Positions 35,505 through 45,833 are shown, counted from the first letter of the stretch. The stretch is 64,000 bases of DNA from DRYS01 sp964491605 (GCA_964491605.1 CAZBGY010000005.1:17223-81222), one strand, 5' to 3'. The notes: a model not told the origin generated them from the sequence alone. Made by a program: numbers and translations.

Positions 35505-36442
35505 TAGCCTAGTATAAGGTATAGAAGCGCCATCTGAGCATATAGCCTATTCTCAGCCTGAAGCCAGACGGCGGAGCTAGCACCCTCCAATACCTCTTCC
35601 TCGACTTCCTCGCCTCTATGAGCTGGTAGACAATGCATGAATATCGCATCTGGCTTAGCATAACTCATAAGCTTCGCATCAACCCTATACCTAGGTATGA
35701 AGATTCTACGTCTTATCTCGGCTTCGGATTCAAACCCCATAGATACGAATACATCGGTATAGATTATATCAGCACCTCTAACAGCTTCAACTGGATCCTC
35801 GACTACCTCTACATTCGACCCGCTTAAACGCGAGTTCTCGTAAGCCCATTCTAAAGCTGTCGGATGAGGCTCATAGCCTCGGGGACAAGCTACGCTTATA
35901 TCTATACCGACCTTACTGCATCCGATTAGAAGCGTATTACATACATTATTACCGTCACCTACATATGCTAGCTTAACATTTTTGAACCCACCTTTAACCT
36001 CACGTATGGTTAGGAGGTCTGCTAGAATCTGGCATGGATGCCATAAATCGCTCAAACCGTTCACCACAGGTATAGAAGCGTATTTAGCAAGCTCCTCTAG
36101 ATCGCTATGCTTATAGACTCTAGCCATGATGGCATCCACATACCTACTTAAAACCCTAGCAGTATCCTTGATAGGCTCTCCACGGCTAAGCTGAAGCTCA
36201 TCCCATCTCAAATTCAAAGCATAACCTCCAAGCTTATACATAGCGACTTCGAACGAAATCCTAGTCCTAGTCGAAGGCTTCTCGAATATCATCGCTAAAA
36301 CCTTACCTTTAAGTAGCCCTTCATAGCGACTACTCCTTTCTTTCATATCCCTAGCTAAACCTATTAGGAAGCCTATCTGCTCGTAGCTAAGCTCCTGGAG
36401 GGTTAAGATATCTATACCTCTAAACGATTCTCTAACCCCCAT
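35504..36442 (-). CDS. argF: Ornithine carbamoyltransferase
   Basis: About 312 aa. The carbamoyl-phosphate motif FEKPSTRTRISFEVA, the KYASIPVVNGLSDLWHPCQILADL segment and the ornithine-site MHCLPAHRGEEV identify OTC rather than aspartate carbamoyltransferase. It makes citrulline in arginine synthesis. The frame opens at TTG 36460; ATG 36440-36442 (MGVRESF) after AGGTG is preferred. Coupled to dtdA by a 1-base overlap. Confidence 0.93.
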   Translation of the reverse strand: MGVRESFRGIDILTLQELSYEQIGFLIGLARDMKERSSRYEGLLKGKVLAMIFEKPSTRTRISFEVAMYKLGGYALNLRWDELQLSRGEPIKDTARVLSRYVDAIMARVYKHSDLEELAKYASIPVVNGLSDLWHPCQILADLLTIREVKGGFKNVKLAYVGDGNNVCNTLLIGCSKVGIDISVACPRGYEPHPTALEWAYENSRLSGSNVEVVEDPVEAVRGADIIYTDVFVSMGFESEAEIRRRIFIPRYRVDAKLMSYAKPDAIFMHCLPAHRGEEVEEEVLEGASSAVWLQAENRLYAQMALLYLILG

Positions 36443-36659
36443 CCTGCCGGTACACCTCAATCCCGATTTGAAGTATCGAGGTATAAGGTAAATCTTTCCA
36501 TACTAGTGAACTGCTTACATCTAAACTTTTCAACCTCAAATAGTGATATTTTATCTGCATCCAAGATAAACGTACATCTAGTAGAAGTCGATGGATCTTT
36601 AAGCTTTAAGATTAGAGGCTGAGTAAAGTATTAGATTTAGTTCATCTGGCGATACTGCT

Positions 36660-39600
36660 ATGGAAAACAAATTTATTAAAGAGAGACCGGAATGGGAGGA
36701 TCCGAGGATTACAGGGATAAATAAGGAGCCTGCACATGCAACTCTCATGCCATATCCGGATGAGGAAACGGCGTTAAGATGTGCGAGAGAAGAGTCACCA
36801 TGGTTTATGACTCTTAACGGTGTGTGGAAGTTTAAACTGTACGAAAATCCATATGTTGTTCCTGGAGACTTCTATAAGCCAGAATATAACGCAGATGATT
36901 GGGATGATGTAGAGGTTCCAAGCAATTGGCAGATACTCGGATACGATAAACCGATATACGTTAATTTTCGATACCCGTTTAAAGCTGATCCACCGTATGT
37001 TCCTCACGACTGGAATCCGACTGGATTATACCGGAGGAAGTTTACCATACCTAAGGATTGGATCGGTAGACAGATCTTCCTAGTATTCGAGGGGGTTGAT
37101 TCAGCATTCTATGTCTGGGTTAACGGGTGGAAGATCGGATACAGCGAAGATAGTCGTCTACCAGCAGAATTCAATATTACACGCTACGTTAGGCATGGAG
37201 AGAATCTGATAGCAGTCGAGGTTCTACGTTGGAGTGATGGAAGCTATTTAGAGGATCAAGATATGTGGCGTCTAAGCGGGATATTCCGCGACGTATACAT
37301 CTATTGTACACCGAATCTACATATAAGGGACTTCTTCGTTAGGACGCTATTCGATGAGAAGTATGAAGATGCTGTATTGAAGGTTACCGTTAAAGTGAAA
37401 AATTACTCAGACACGAAATCTACGCCTCATACGTTAGAGGTGAAATTACTCGACGGAGACGGGGTGCCGGTCTTCAGCGATCCAGTGATAAAGCCTATCG
37501 AAGAAATAAATCCTAAAAGCGAAACGGTAATCGAAATAGAGAAGAAAGTATTTAAGCCTAGGAAATGGTCTGCTGAGGATCCGTACCTGTATACTATGCT
37601 CCTTACGGTGAGAGATTATGATGGAAGGGTAATCGAGGTTGAAAGTTGCCGTGTAGGATTTAGACAAATCGAAATTAAAGATGGACGCATACTATTAAAC
37701 GGAATACCGATCTACCTTAAAGGCGTTAATAGACATGAGCATGATGATGTTAGAGGACACGCTGTGACGGTCGAATCTATGGAGAAGGATATAATACTTA
37801 TGAAACGCTTTAACTTCAACGCCGTTAGAACATCGCATTATCCGAATCATCCCGTATGGTATGATCTCTGCGATAAGTACGGTATATACGTGATCGATGA
37901 AGCGAATATCGAATGTCACGGTTTAGTCGGTTTCTCCAGGATTATATGGGAAATCGAGAAACATACTGGAAAGTCATGGAATGAATTTCTGAGAGAGCTA
38001 CATGAAAAATTAAAGGGTGAAGCATGGAAAGAGGTTATCGAAGAGATATCGAAGAAAATTCCGAGATACGTGGAGCCTGCACATGATCCTGAATGGCTTC
38101 ACGCATTCATGGAACGCTTCACCAGGATGGTTGAAAGGGATAAGAATCATCCATGCGTTATAATATGGTCTCTCGGAAACGAATCTGGTTACGGCCCGAA
38201 TCATGACGCATTAGCCGGATGGGTTCACGGCTATGATCCGACGAGACCAGTCCATTACGAAGGAACGATACATACACGTGAAAAGAAGATTTCTAGGAGT
38301 GTCGATATAATAAGCGTAATGTATCCATCCCTAGATAGGTTGATACAACTAGCCGAAGATCCGGAGGAAGATAGACCGATAATAATGTGCGAGTACGCAC
38401 ATTCTATGGGAAATAGCACGGGAAATTTGAAAGAATACTGGGATGTAATACGTAGGTATAAGCGTCTATGCGGCGGCTTCATATGGGATTGGGTCGATCA
38501 AGGGTTAAAGAAGACGAAAGATGAAGTTGAATACTGGGCTTACGGCGGAGATTTCGGTGACGAACCTAACGATGGAAATTTCTGCATAAACGGTTTAGTT
38601 TGGCCTAATCGCGAACCCCACCCAGCTATATGGGAATGCAAGAAAATACAGCAGCCAGTCGAAGCCGAAGAGGTGGATCTTTCTAAAGGTTTAATCCGCA
38701 TCTACAACAGATACGATTTCACAGATCTAAGTATACTCGATATCTCATGGGAACTCACAGAGGATGGAGCGATCATACAGGAGGGTACGCTACCGAAACT
38801 CTATACTCCACCGCATGAATGCGAAACGGTAACGATACCGTTTAAGGTTCCGGAGAAGCTTAAACCAGGAGCAGAATACCACCTAGTAGTACGATATAGA
38901 CTATCTAGGGATACTTTATGGGCTGAGAAAGGCTATGAAGTTGGCTGGAGTCAGTTCAGACTACAGCTTGATACCCCACCTAGACCGGAAGTTAGAACCG
39001 ATGAGATGCCATTTTTGAATATTGAAGAAACAGATGATGAAATTACGATCTACGGAGAAAGATTCAAGTTAACCTTCGATAAGGATGTAGGCTGCATAAG
39101 CTCACTAATCTATGAAGGAGTCAACCTGATAAAGGATGGACCACGTCTAAACGTTTGGCGTGCACCTACAGATAACGATGCACCGAGATTAGCACCGTTA
39201 TGGCGGAGAGCAGGGCTTGATCGATTAAAGCATATAGTCGAAGAAATCAAGGCTGAGAGGATATCGGATCAATCAATCCGCGTGGTAATTAAATCCTCTA
39301 TACGTACACCAGAGGATGATGAAAGATTTACATGTATCTACGATTATAGAATCTATGGCAGTGGGGATATAATAGTTGAGGTTAACGTTAACCCTAAGGA
39401 GGGACTTCCACCTCATCTTCCAAGAATAGGGATCCAGTTAACAATCCCAAGAGGATTCGAGAAGATTCTATGGTTCGGTCGAGGACCGCATGAAAATTAT
39501 TGCGATCGAAAGGAGGGAGCCCTCATAGGAATCTATAGTAGCACCGTCGATGAGCAGCATGTACCGTATATCAGACCTCAAGAGAATGGGAATAAGACTG

Positions 39601-39920
39601 ATGTACGCTGGGTTGCACTCCTAGATAGCCTCGGATTCGGCTTACTAGCGGTCGGAATGCCGTTAATAGAGTTTAGCGCACATCATTATACAGTAGAGGA
39701 CTTAGAGAAGGCGAAGCATACTTTCGAGCTTAAGAGGAGGGAAGATATAATACTGAACCTAGACTATATGCAATCAGGACTTGGAGGGGGAAGCTGCGGA
39801 CCAGATACACTTCCACAGTATCTCGTTAAATCAGAGCCGGTTAAGTTTAAGATTAGGCTAAGACCAGTATCACCTGATGAGCCGCTTATAGAGTTAAGCA
39901 GACAGAGAATAATGGATTAA
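36660..39920 (+). CDS. lacZ: Beta-galactosidase, LacZ type (GH2)
   Basis: 1086-aa glycoside hydrolase family 2 enzyme with the full LacZ layout: sugar-binding domain (SNWQILGYDKPIYVN, PTGLYRRKFTIP), two immunoglobulin-like domains, the TIM barrel and a C-terminal beta-sandwich (WFGRGPHENYCDRKEGA). The acid/base Glu 508 lies in IIWSLGNESGYG and the nucleophile Glu 578 in IMCEYAHSMGNS. About 45-50 extra residues (around 430-480, before the EW.HAFMERFTRMVERD segment) are inserted in the barrel relative to LacZ as I know it. No signal peptide, so it is cytoplasmic. This family is mainly bacterial, suggesting transfer. Confidence 0.95.
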   Translation: MENKFIKERPEWEDPRITGINKEPAHATLMPYPDEETALRCAREESPWFMTLNGVWKFKLYENPYVVPGDFYKPEYNADDWDDVEVPSNWQILGYDKPIYVNFRYPFKADPPYVPHDWNPTGLYRRKFTIPKDWIGRQIFLVFEGVDSAFYVWVNGWKIGYSEDSRLPAEFNITRYVRHGENLIAVEVLRWSDGSYLEDQDMWRLSGIFRDVYIYCTPNLHIRDFFVRTLFDEKYEDAVLKVTVKVKNYSDTKSTPHTLEVKLLDGDGVPVFSDPVIKPIEEINPKSETVIEIEKKVFKPRKWSAEDPYLYTMLLTVRDYDGRVIEVESCRVGFRQIEIKDGRILLNGIPIYLKGVNRHEHDDVRGHAVTVESMEKDIILMKRFNFNAVRTSHYPNHPVWYDLCDKYGIYVIDEANIECHGLVGFSRIIWEIEKHTGKSWNEFLRELHEKLKGEAWKEVIEEISKKIPRYVEPAHDPEWLHAFMERFTRMVERDKNHPCVIIWSLGNESGYGPNHDALAGWVHGYDPTRPVHYEGTIHTREKKISRSVDIISVMYPSLDRLIQLAEDPEEDRPIIMCEYAHSMGNSTGNLKEYWDVIRRYKRLCGGFIWDWVDQGLKKTKDEVEYWAYGGDFGDEPNDGNFCINGLVWPNREPHPAIWECKKIQQPVEAEEVDLSKGLIRIYNRYDFTDLSILDISWELTEDGAIIQEGTLPKLYTPPHECETVTIPFKVPEKLKPGAEYHLVVRYRLSRDTLWAEKGYEVGWSQFRLQLDTPPRPEVRTDEMPFLNIEETDDEITIYGERFKLTFDKDVGCISSLIYEGVNLIKDGPRLNVWRAPTDNDAPRLAPLWRRAGLDRLKHIVEEIKAERISDQSIRVVIKSSIRTPEDDERFTCIYDYRIYGSGDIIVEVNVNPKEGLPPHLPRIGIQLTIPRGFEKILWFGRGPHENYCDRKEGALIGIYSSTVDEQHVPYIRPQENGNKTDVRWVALLDSLGFGLLAVGMPLIEFSAHHYTVEDLEKAKHTFELKRREDIILNLDYMQSGLGGGSCGPDTLPQYLVKSEPVKFKIRLRPVSPDEPLIELSRQRIMD

Positions 39921-40027
39921 CATAGTAGATTAACATCATCGATTAAGACGATCTTTCACGTGTGAAGAATTGATGAAGGTTCGATGATCAATGTGGCTCC
40001 TAAGCCGACTATCGCATCAGATATGCC

Positions 40028-40984
40028 CTAGAATACGATCACAGCTTTCACGAAACCTTCAGGCTTTTCTGATGCTATTTTGAAGGCTTCCTGAGCTTCA
40101 GTATAGTGAAATCTATGGGTTATAAGAGGTTTCTGATCGAAGACACCTTTCTTTAAAAGCTTTACCGCATCATGGAAATCCTCATTGAAATCCGGGGAGA
40201 ATGAAGGCGATGTATTAAGAATCCTTAAACCTTTAGTATGCCATAGGCTTGTAGGTACGATTTCATCGTCTACATGCCAACCGAATAGTATAAGCTTACC
40301 ACCTGGACGTAGAATCTCTGTAGCAGTGTATATGGTGTTTGGGGCTCCTGAAGCCTCTATAGCTACATCTACATAGCCGCCTACGATCCTACGCACCTCC
40401 TTCACTACGTCTATCTTACTAGCGTTTAAAGTATAGGTTGCACCAAACCTTTCAGCTAACTTAAGCCGATCTTCCCTGATATCCACTGCTACCAATTCTC
40501 CTAGAATATTCTTAGGTAAAGCCTGTATTATCAGCAACCCCATATACCCGCATCCGATTATGCATACATCATCCCCAGTTTTCAATTCTGAACCTTTAAT
40601 AGCGTTAACCACGCATGCAAGTGGTTCGGATATCCAGTAGACTATATCCTCGTCCGTAACATAATCAGGGATTTTCTCAATATTACGGATACTAGTCTTA
40701 TAGTACTCTGCGAAAGCAGGCCCACCGATAGTTGTAACCCTATCACCGATATCGACGCCGGATACACCATCGCCTATAGCGGATACTATACCCACGCCTT
40801 CGTGACCAGCAATCCTACCACCTGAGAGTTTACCTGTAAACATATAGACCTCACTCATACATATACCGCAAGCCTTCGTCTCTATTAGAACCTCCCCTTT
40901 ACCAGGCTTCTCGATCTCTACATCCACTATCTCGACTAAACCTTTAGAGATACGTATAGCATGAGCTTTCATAGCTAAAGCCAT
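40028..40984 (-). CDS. MDR-family dehydrogenase without structural zinc site
   Basis: 318-aa medium-chain dehydrogenase. A catalytic-zinc-like ACGICMSEVY and AGHEGVG are present and the Rossmann loop is IIGCGYMGLLIIQAL. The lobe with four structural-zinc cysteines is missing, making it shorter than its relative at 19.8 kb. Related small enzymes act on sugars, polyols or other alcohols. It is convergent with lacZ, with which it may share a sugar pathway; this is inference. Confidence 0.85.
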   Translation of the reverse strand: MALAMKAHAIRISKGLVEIVDVEIEKPGKGEVLIETKACGICMSEVYMFTGKLSGGRIAGHEGVGIVSAIGDGVSGVDIGDRVTTIGGPAFAEYYKTSIRNIEKIPDYVTDEDIVYWISEPLACVVNAIKGSELKTGDDVCIIGCGYMGLLIIQALPKNILGELVAVDIREDRLKLAERFGATYTLNASKIDVVKEVRRIVGGYVDVAIEASGAPNTIYTATEILRPGGKLILFGWHVDDEIVPTSLWHTKGLRILNTSPSFSPDFNEDFHDAVKLLKKGVFDQKPLITHRFHYTEAQEAFKIASEKPEGFVKAVIVF

Positions 40985-41112
40985 ATTCGATAATCGAAAT
41001 GCTATTAAACGTTTACCCTAGATAGTATAGTGCTAACGGATAAAATACCCGATATCTTAGAGCATCAAGTTTATTAAACTAGGTCTACGATTACTCTTAG
41101 ATCCTCATAGTA

Positions 41113-41850
41113 ATGTATACTAGGAGGCTAGCTCTGATTGTATCTATGTCTACGTTATATGCTGCGTTAAGCTATCTACCAGGCTTCCCGGTTATAGGGG
41201 TTGAGAATGCTAGGATAGGAATAGTTTCAGGCGTAGCCCCTATATACGGATTCCTCCTAGGCCCATGGCTTGGTTTTGTATCATGCCTTATAGGCGCATG
41301 TATAAACCGTATACTATCAGGAGCAAATCTATTCGGATGGCTTACGCTACCAGCTACACCCTTATCAGCATTCATAGCTGGATCGCTCACGACGTTAAAT
41401 CTTAAAGCTATGAGAGGGTGGTGTATATCAGCATCCATCCTAGCTGTACTTATAGCTGCATGGTATTCCACGCCTACAGGTAGAGCTCTACCATACTTCC
41501 CGATTCTACACTGGATAGCGTTAACCCTCATACTAGTTTTCAGGGGAAAGTTGACTTCGATTCACGTTAAACTTAGTAAATCTAGGATGATCATCTACAT
41601 AGCTATCGTAAGCTTCTCCTCAACTATGACTACGCATATGTATGGAACTTTAATGTTCATCATATCGATGCACTTACTACTAGTAGGAGCGCAGCACAAT
41701 TCGACGGAAATCCTATCATCTCTTCTACCGATCGTTATCGTAGAAAGATTAACTTTCACCGCTATAGCGACGATCCTAGGAGTGCCTTTAATCTTAGCTT
41801 CCAGAAGGATACCATTAATGCGAGCCCAAGCGGTTTGCATCAAAGATTAA
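41113..41850 (+). CDS. Multi-pass membrane protein, possibly an ECF transporter S component
   Basis: 245 aa with about six hydrophobic helices. The N-terminal part (RLALIVSMSTLYAALSYLPG, GVAPIYGFLLGPWLGFVSCLIGACINRIL) resembles the substrate-binding S components of energy-coupling-factor vitamin transporters, including a small-residue-rich second helix. No ECF ATPase or T component lies nearby. The substrate cannot be predicted. ATG start. Confidence 0.6.
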   Translation: MYTRRLALIVSMSTLYAALSYLPGFPVIGVENARIGIVSGVAPIYGFLLGPWLGFVSCLIGACINRILSGANLFGWLTLPATPLSAFIAGSLTTLNLKAMRGWCISASILAVLIAAWYSTPTGRALPYFPILHWIALTLILVFRGKLTSIHVKLSKSRMIIYIAIVSFSSTMTTHMYGTLMFIISMHLLLVGAQHNSTEILSSLLPIVIVERLTFTAIATILGVPLILASRRIPLMRAQAVCIKD

Positions 41851-41905
41851 AGAGCCTCAATGCTTTTAAAGTATACTAGATTACAGCCTATGGGGTGGGT
41901 AAGGT

Positions 41906-42673
41906 TTGGATCTAGGTCTCGTTACGTATAACCTCGCTAAGGATTGGAGCCTTGAAAAGATTATAGATCTATGCAGTCGAACAGGGTTTAAAGCCGTCGA
42001 GCTTAGAACTACTCATGCACACGGCGTGGAGCCTAACATAAGCATCGAGGAGAGGCGTAGGGTTAGGGAGCTATTCGAAAGTTCACCTGTTAGGCTTCTA
42101 AGCTTCGGTACGATATGCGAGTACCATTCGATAGATGAAAGTGAAGTTAAGAGAAATATAGAGTTGACTAGAGCCTTCGTTAAGCTAGCCTACGATACTG
42201 GAGCTTTAGGAGTTAAGGTTAGGCCTAACAGGCTTATGGAGGATTACGGTATACCTAGAGAAAAGACTCTGAGACAGATAGGTGAAGCACTTAAGGTATG
42301 CGGAGAATATGGCGAAGAGTATGGCGTTGAGATATGGCTTGAAGTCCACGGCTACGGTACGAGTGATCCGAGGTGTATAAGGGAGATAATGGAAGTGGTG
42401 GATCACCCATATGTAGGTGTATGCTGGAATTCCAACCCTACAGATATCGTGGATGGATCTATATCATGGAGCTTCAACCTACTTAAAGAGTGGGTGAGAT
42501 CAGTACATATACATGAACTCTACGATGAAAGCTATCCATACCGAGAACTATTCACCCTACTTAGGAGCATAGGGTATCAGAGATATTGCTTAGCAGAGAT
42601 ACCTGAAAGTCCTGAACCGGAGAGGATTATGCGATACTATAGAGCCCTATGGAATGAGCTTACAAGGGTATAA
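41906..42673 (+). CDS. Sugar phosphate isomerase/epimerase-type TIM barrel
   Basis: 255-aa xylose-isomerase-like TIM barrel (AP endonuclease 2 family). Metal-ligand candidates follow the family: a glutamate in WLEVHGYG, an aspartate or asparagine in VCWNSNPTDI, a histidine in SVHIHELYD and the final glutamate in CLAEIPES. Members epimerise ketoses or isomerise sugars and inositols. TTG start. Forms a plus-strand run with the ECF-like gene and the unknown gene that follows. Confidence 0.85.
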   Translation: MDLGLVTYNLAKDWSLEKIIDLCSRTGFKAVELRTTHAHGVEPNISIEERRRVRELFESSPVRLLSFGTICEYHSIDESEVKRNIELTRAFVKLAYDTGALGVKVRPNRLMEDYGIPREKTLRQIGEALKVCGEYGEEYGVEIWLEVHGYGTSDPRCIREIMEVVDHPYVGVCWNSNPTDIVDGSISWSFNLLKEWVRSVHIHELYDESYPYRELFTLLRSIGYQRYCLAEIPESPEPERIMRYYRALWNELTRV

Positions 42674-42748
42674 TACATGCCGTAGTTATGAGAAGAGAAC
42701 TGCTGTGGCGGGTAGCTGGTAGCGCTACTACAAGGTGTACGTAAATTT

Positions 42749-43216
42749 ATGACGCTGATAGAAGTCATACTCTCCACAATGGATGGAGATGTACGCAGGA
42801 ATCCCTCGCTATACGGAGTTAGCGAGATAGATATCATCAACCGGAATACCGTAAGAGTGACATTTAAGGATAAGATCGATTGCAATATACTATCATCGAT
42901 AGCTTTAGGGGAGGGCTATACAGTAGATTCTGGAAGCTATAAGCCTAGGATAATGGATAGGGGTGCTATAGTCATTAGGGTTGGTAGTAGATCTGATAGA
43001 GGTGGGGATCGAAGCCTCTTCCTATACCTGATACCTTCATCGATCGACTCTATGAGTATATATGATAAGTGTATAGCTTCGATGCACGGAATCCTAGATA
43101 TAGATGGAAATAAGATAAATCTAGAGAGGCTCGTAAACTATAACCTTAGAATTCTCAAAGTCGTAGAGAAGTATTGGGAGTATAGGTATGGATATATGAA
43201 GAGGGGACGGAATTAA
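42749..43216 (+). CDS. Unknown protein (155 aa)
   Basis: I do not recognise this protein. It starts MTLIEVILSTMDGDV, is mixed alpha-beta, has no membrane helix, no cysteine motif and no obvious catalytic pattern, and ends with a basic, tyrosine-rich helix (KYWEYRYGYMKRGRN). Codon use agrees with its neighbours, so it is probably a real gene. It lies 75 bases after the epimerase gene and 4 bases before the end of the convergent hydrolase gene. Confidence 0.6.
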   Translation: MTLIEVILSTMDGDVRRNPSLYGVSEIDIINRNTVRVTFKDKIDCNILSSIALGEGYTVDSGSYKPRIMDRGAIVIRVGSRSDRGGDRSLFLYLIPSSIDSMSIYDKCIASMHGILDIDGNKINLERLVNYNLRILKVVEKYWEYRYGYMKRGRN

Positions 43217-43220
43217 CTAG

Positions 43221-44048
43221 CTAGATTTCTATCGTTAAACCATCATAAGCTGTCTCCACACCTTCTGGTAGAAGCTTCGATACCAGCTCGTCGTACAGGA
43301 GGAGACCGTTATGAGAGAAATGCGTAGCTACGAAGATCGTATCCTTATCGGCAATACCTTCAGATAACATACGCTTCCTAGTCTTTAGGACGCCTTCTAA
43401 ACCCATATGATACCTCATGTATGGAAGAGCACCGTTAGTGCAATCGAGGATAACTAGATCCAATCTATAATCGTTTATCCTAGTCCAAGTTTCCTCTGGG
43501 AAGAATCCTGAATCATGCCCATAGAGTATAGTTTTACCCCTAGATTCGAAGAGGTATAGGAGGCATGTACGATCCGTAGCATGATCAGCTAGGAGGGCTG
43601 TAACCTTGAATACTCCGGCATCTACTGTATCGAACGGCTCGATTCTATGAAGCTTCAACCCTATCTTCGATTGCCCTTCAACAGACTTGAGAATCTGATC
43701 TATAGTATCTCGACTACCGTATACGTGAAGCTCTCTCCCATCTCTCATGTGAGCGAAAGGCTGCCGTCTCATAGTAAAGTCATCTGGGTGAAGGTGATCA
43801 TAGTGGTTATGCGTTATGAATAGGTATCTAACCCTAGCTAGATCCAGATCGTACCTTATGAGATGTAGATATGTATCCGGAGGCCAATCCACCTTATACT
43901 CATCGCCAATCTGAATGGAACTCCTACTACGTATGTTCCTACCGCCTAAAGCTCTAGCTTTAACGCATGCATCACATTCGCAGAATAACGCCGGCCATCC
44001 TTCGGCAGCTCCGGTACCTAAGAATAGTATCTTCATACCAGATACCAT
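43221..44048 (-). CDS. Metallo-beta-lactamase-fold hydrolase, PhnP-like
   Basis: 275 aa. The metal motif THNHYDH (H-x-H-x-D-H) near residue 95, the HATDRTC histidine and the YGHDSGFF aspartate fit PhnP-type phosphodiesterases, as do the N-terminal GTGAAEGWPALFCECDAC start and cysteines. The annotated start at 44048 is followed by ATG at residue 5 (MKILFLGTG), which looks like the true start. It likely cleaves a cyclic phosphodiester; the substrate is unknown. Confidence 0.87.
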   Translation of the reverse strand: MVSGMKILFLGTGAAEGWPALFCECDACVKARALGGRNIRSRSSIQIGDEYKVDWPPDTYLHLIRYDLDLARVRYLFITHNHYDHLHPDDFTMRRQPFAHMRDGRELHVYGSRDTIDQILKSVEGQSKIGLKLHRIEPFDTVDAGVFKVTALLADHATDRTCLLYLFESRGKTILYGHDSGFFPEETWTRINDYRLDLVILDCTNGALPYMRYHMGLEGVLKTRKRMLSEGIADKDTIFVATHFSHNGLLLYDELVSKLLPEGVETAYDGLTIEI

Positions 44049-44118
44049 GTGTGATTGTTACTTTAAGCGGACGGAAAAAGGTTAAGCTTAACCGATAGAA
44101 AGCGTGAAAAGGAACTAT

Positions 44119-44520
44119 CTATATACCTTCGGTTATCCAGTTTAGTAAGCTCTCTGGGTCGTCGCAGGATATCTCCAGAGATATAGCCCCAAGCGGGGAT
44201 TCTCCCTCAGCTTCTGCAAACGAAGCCCTACCGGCATAAGCAGCCTGCTTATGGAAGAATAGCGTGTACACCCTACCTACTCTATGTTTACGCATATATT
44301 CTCTAGCGGCAACTCTAATCCTCTCAGCTTTCCAAAGCTCTTTAAGCCTTTCTAGAGGATCTAGACCCTCGGCTTCGCCTAGATAGATCTTAAACGGGCC
44401 ATCACCCACTATTCTAAACTCGATTTTTGGGAAGAGATTCCTTAAAGCTTTAAGAACTTTCGTAGGATCCTCTGTAGGGTTCACCGGAGCCGTTACCCTA
44501 ACGTTCTGCACGCCTACCAC
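44119..44520 (-). CDS. UPF0201 family protein
   Basis: 133-aa archaeal UPF0201 (COG1931) protein. VRVTAPVNPTEDPTKVLKALRNLFP at the start and RVYTLFFHKQAAYAGRASF near residue 85 are the family pattern; the fold resembles COG1325 RNA-binding proteins, and the F.KQ.A..G segment is shared with the COG1325 protein at 0.8-1.3 kb. Nucleic-acid binding is thus a reasonable guess. GTG start. Confidence 0.85.
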   Translation of the reverse strand: MVGVQNVRVTAPVNPTEDPTKVLKALRNLFPKIEFRIVGDGPFKIYLGEAEGLDPLERLKELWKAERIRVAAREYMRKHRVGRVYTLFFHKQAAYAGRASFAEAEGESPLGAISLEISCDDPESLLNWITEGI

Positions 44521-44554
44521 GAATAGATGTTATGAATACGGCTGAGATAAAAAT

Positions 44555-45808
44555 TTAGATCTTATCACCCCTCCTCGAGTAGAAGATGTGGAATTGAAGA
44601 GCGTTAAGTAGGAGCAAGGATGAACCTATAGCGAACGGTAGATCGAAGAACGATAACTGGAATAGGTAGCCGGTTACTATAGGTGCAGCTGATCTAACCA
44701 TAGTTCTTATAGAGTTGCTTATACCGATAAGCGATCCTACGGCGGATATACCCGCTATCTCGGTAGCGAAAGCCTGCCTTACAGGCATACCTATCTCTAC
44801 TAATACCATGTAACTTACGAGAGAGAGGCTAGCTAATTCTAAGCTTGACGAGAAAGCTATGCATAAAGCTGATAGCCCGGATACTGCTCTTATAGCTATT
44901 AACGGCTTTACATAACCCAGCTTCTTCACGATTATAGGAGCAGTAAGGTATAATGGTATCGGTAGGAATCTAGCTACGGCATATATAGGTGCTAAATCCT
45001 CTGATCCTATACTGAATCTGAGATAGAAGTAGAGTGGAGCTAACGATGATATAAAGCTCATAGCTAATCCATCCGTAGCCCTAACTAGGGAGTATATGGC
45101 TATCTCCCTTAAAGTCGATATAGGCGGTATAATCCGTTTCACCGATCTCTCAGATATACGACGATACTCTCTTAAGAGGGAGGCTAGTATGAGTGAAATG
45201 ACGCTGAGAATGAAGCCAGCCCAGAATAATGGTATATGCGCATCAGCTTTACTAAGCCCTAATATATCTTCGAAGTATACAGGCATAACAGCTAACAATG
45301 ATCCTATGGTTGAAGCTAGAGCGTTAGTAACGGCTATTAAACTGAATATATGGGTACGCTTAACTCTATCCTCAACCTTATCTGCGATGTATCCTGAGAC
45401 GACAGGTTGACCTGCACCTTCACCTTCACCTAAAGCTCCTATACCCTGAGCTATTACTAGAACCCAGAAATCCCTGCTTACAGCGTAGAGTAGGAGTCTA
45501 ATCGAAGACATCAAGCTACCCATAGCTATGAAAAGCTTCCTACCATACCTATCTGAGAGAAAGCCGAATAAAGCTGACTCCAACATACTGATAGCAAATC
45601 CTACACCTGTTATGAAGCCTATAGCTATGGGATCAAACCCTATGAGCGCGAGGTATATCGTACGTACGATCTGTAGGAAGCCTTGAACTATACGTCTAAG
45701 AAACATAGATGATGCTAGTAAGTATACGTCCCTATCGACACATTCGAGCAGCCTATATTTCAGATACTCAAATTTCCTAATACTCATAGATCTACTAGAT
45801 GATTCCAT
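44555..45808 (-). CDS. Major facilitator superfamily transporter
   Basis: About 417 aa with 11-12 hydrophobic helices. The MFS loop 2-3 motif is visible as GFLSDRYGRKLFIAMG near residue 85. GEGEGAGQPVVSGYIADKVED follows in helices 4-5. TTG 45820 opens the frame; ATG 45808 (MESSSRS) is preferred. Neighbours give no clue to the substrate; multidrug or sugar export is possible. Confidence 0.86.
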   Translation of the reverse strand: MESSSRSMSIRKFEYLKYRLLECVDRDVYLLASSMFLRRIVQGFLQIVRTIYLALIGFDPIAIGFITGVGFAISMLESALFGFLSDRYGRKLFIAMGSLMSSIRLLLYAVSRDFWVLVIAQGIGALGEGEGAGQPVVSGYIADKVEDRVKRTHIFSLIAVTNALASTIGSLLAVMPVYFEDILGLSKADAHIPLFWAGFILSVISLILASLLREYRRISERSVKRIIPPISTLREIAIYSLVRATDGLAMSFISSLAPLYFYLRFSIGSEDLAPIYAVARFLPIPLYLTAPIIVKKLGYVKPLIAIRAVSGLSALCIAFSSSLELASLSLVSYMVLVEIGMPVRQAFATEIAGISAVGSLIGISNSIRTMVRSAAPIVTGYLFQLSFFDLPFAIGSSLLLLNALQFHIFYSRRGDKI

Positions 45809-45833
45809 GTGAGGATCCAAGGAAACTTAAATA

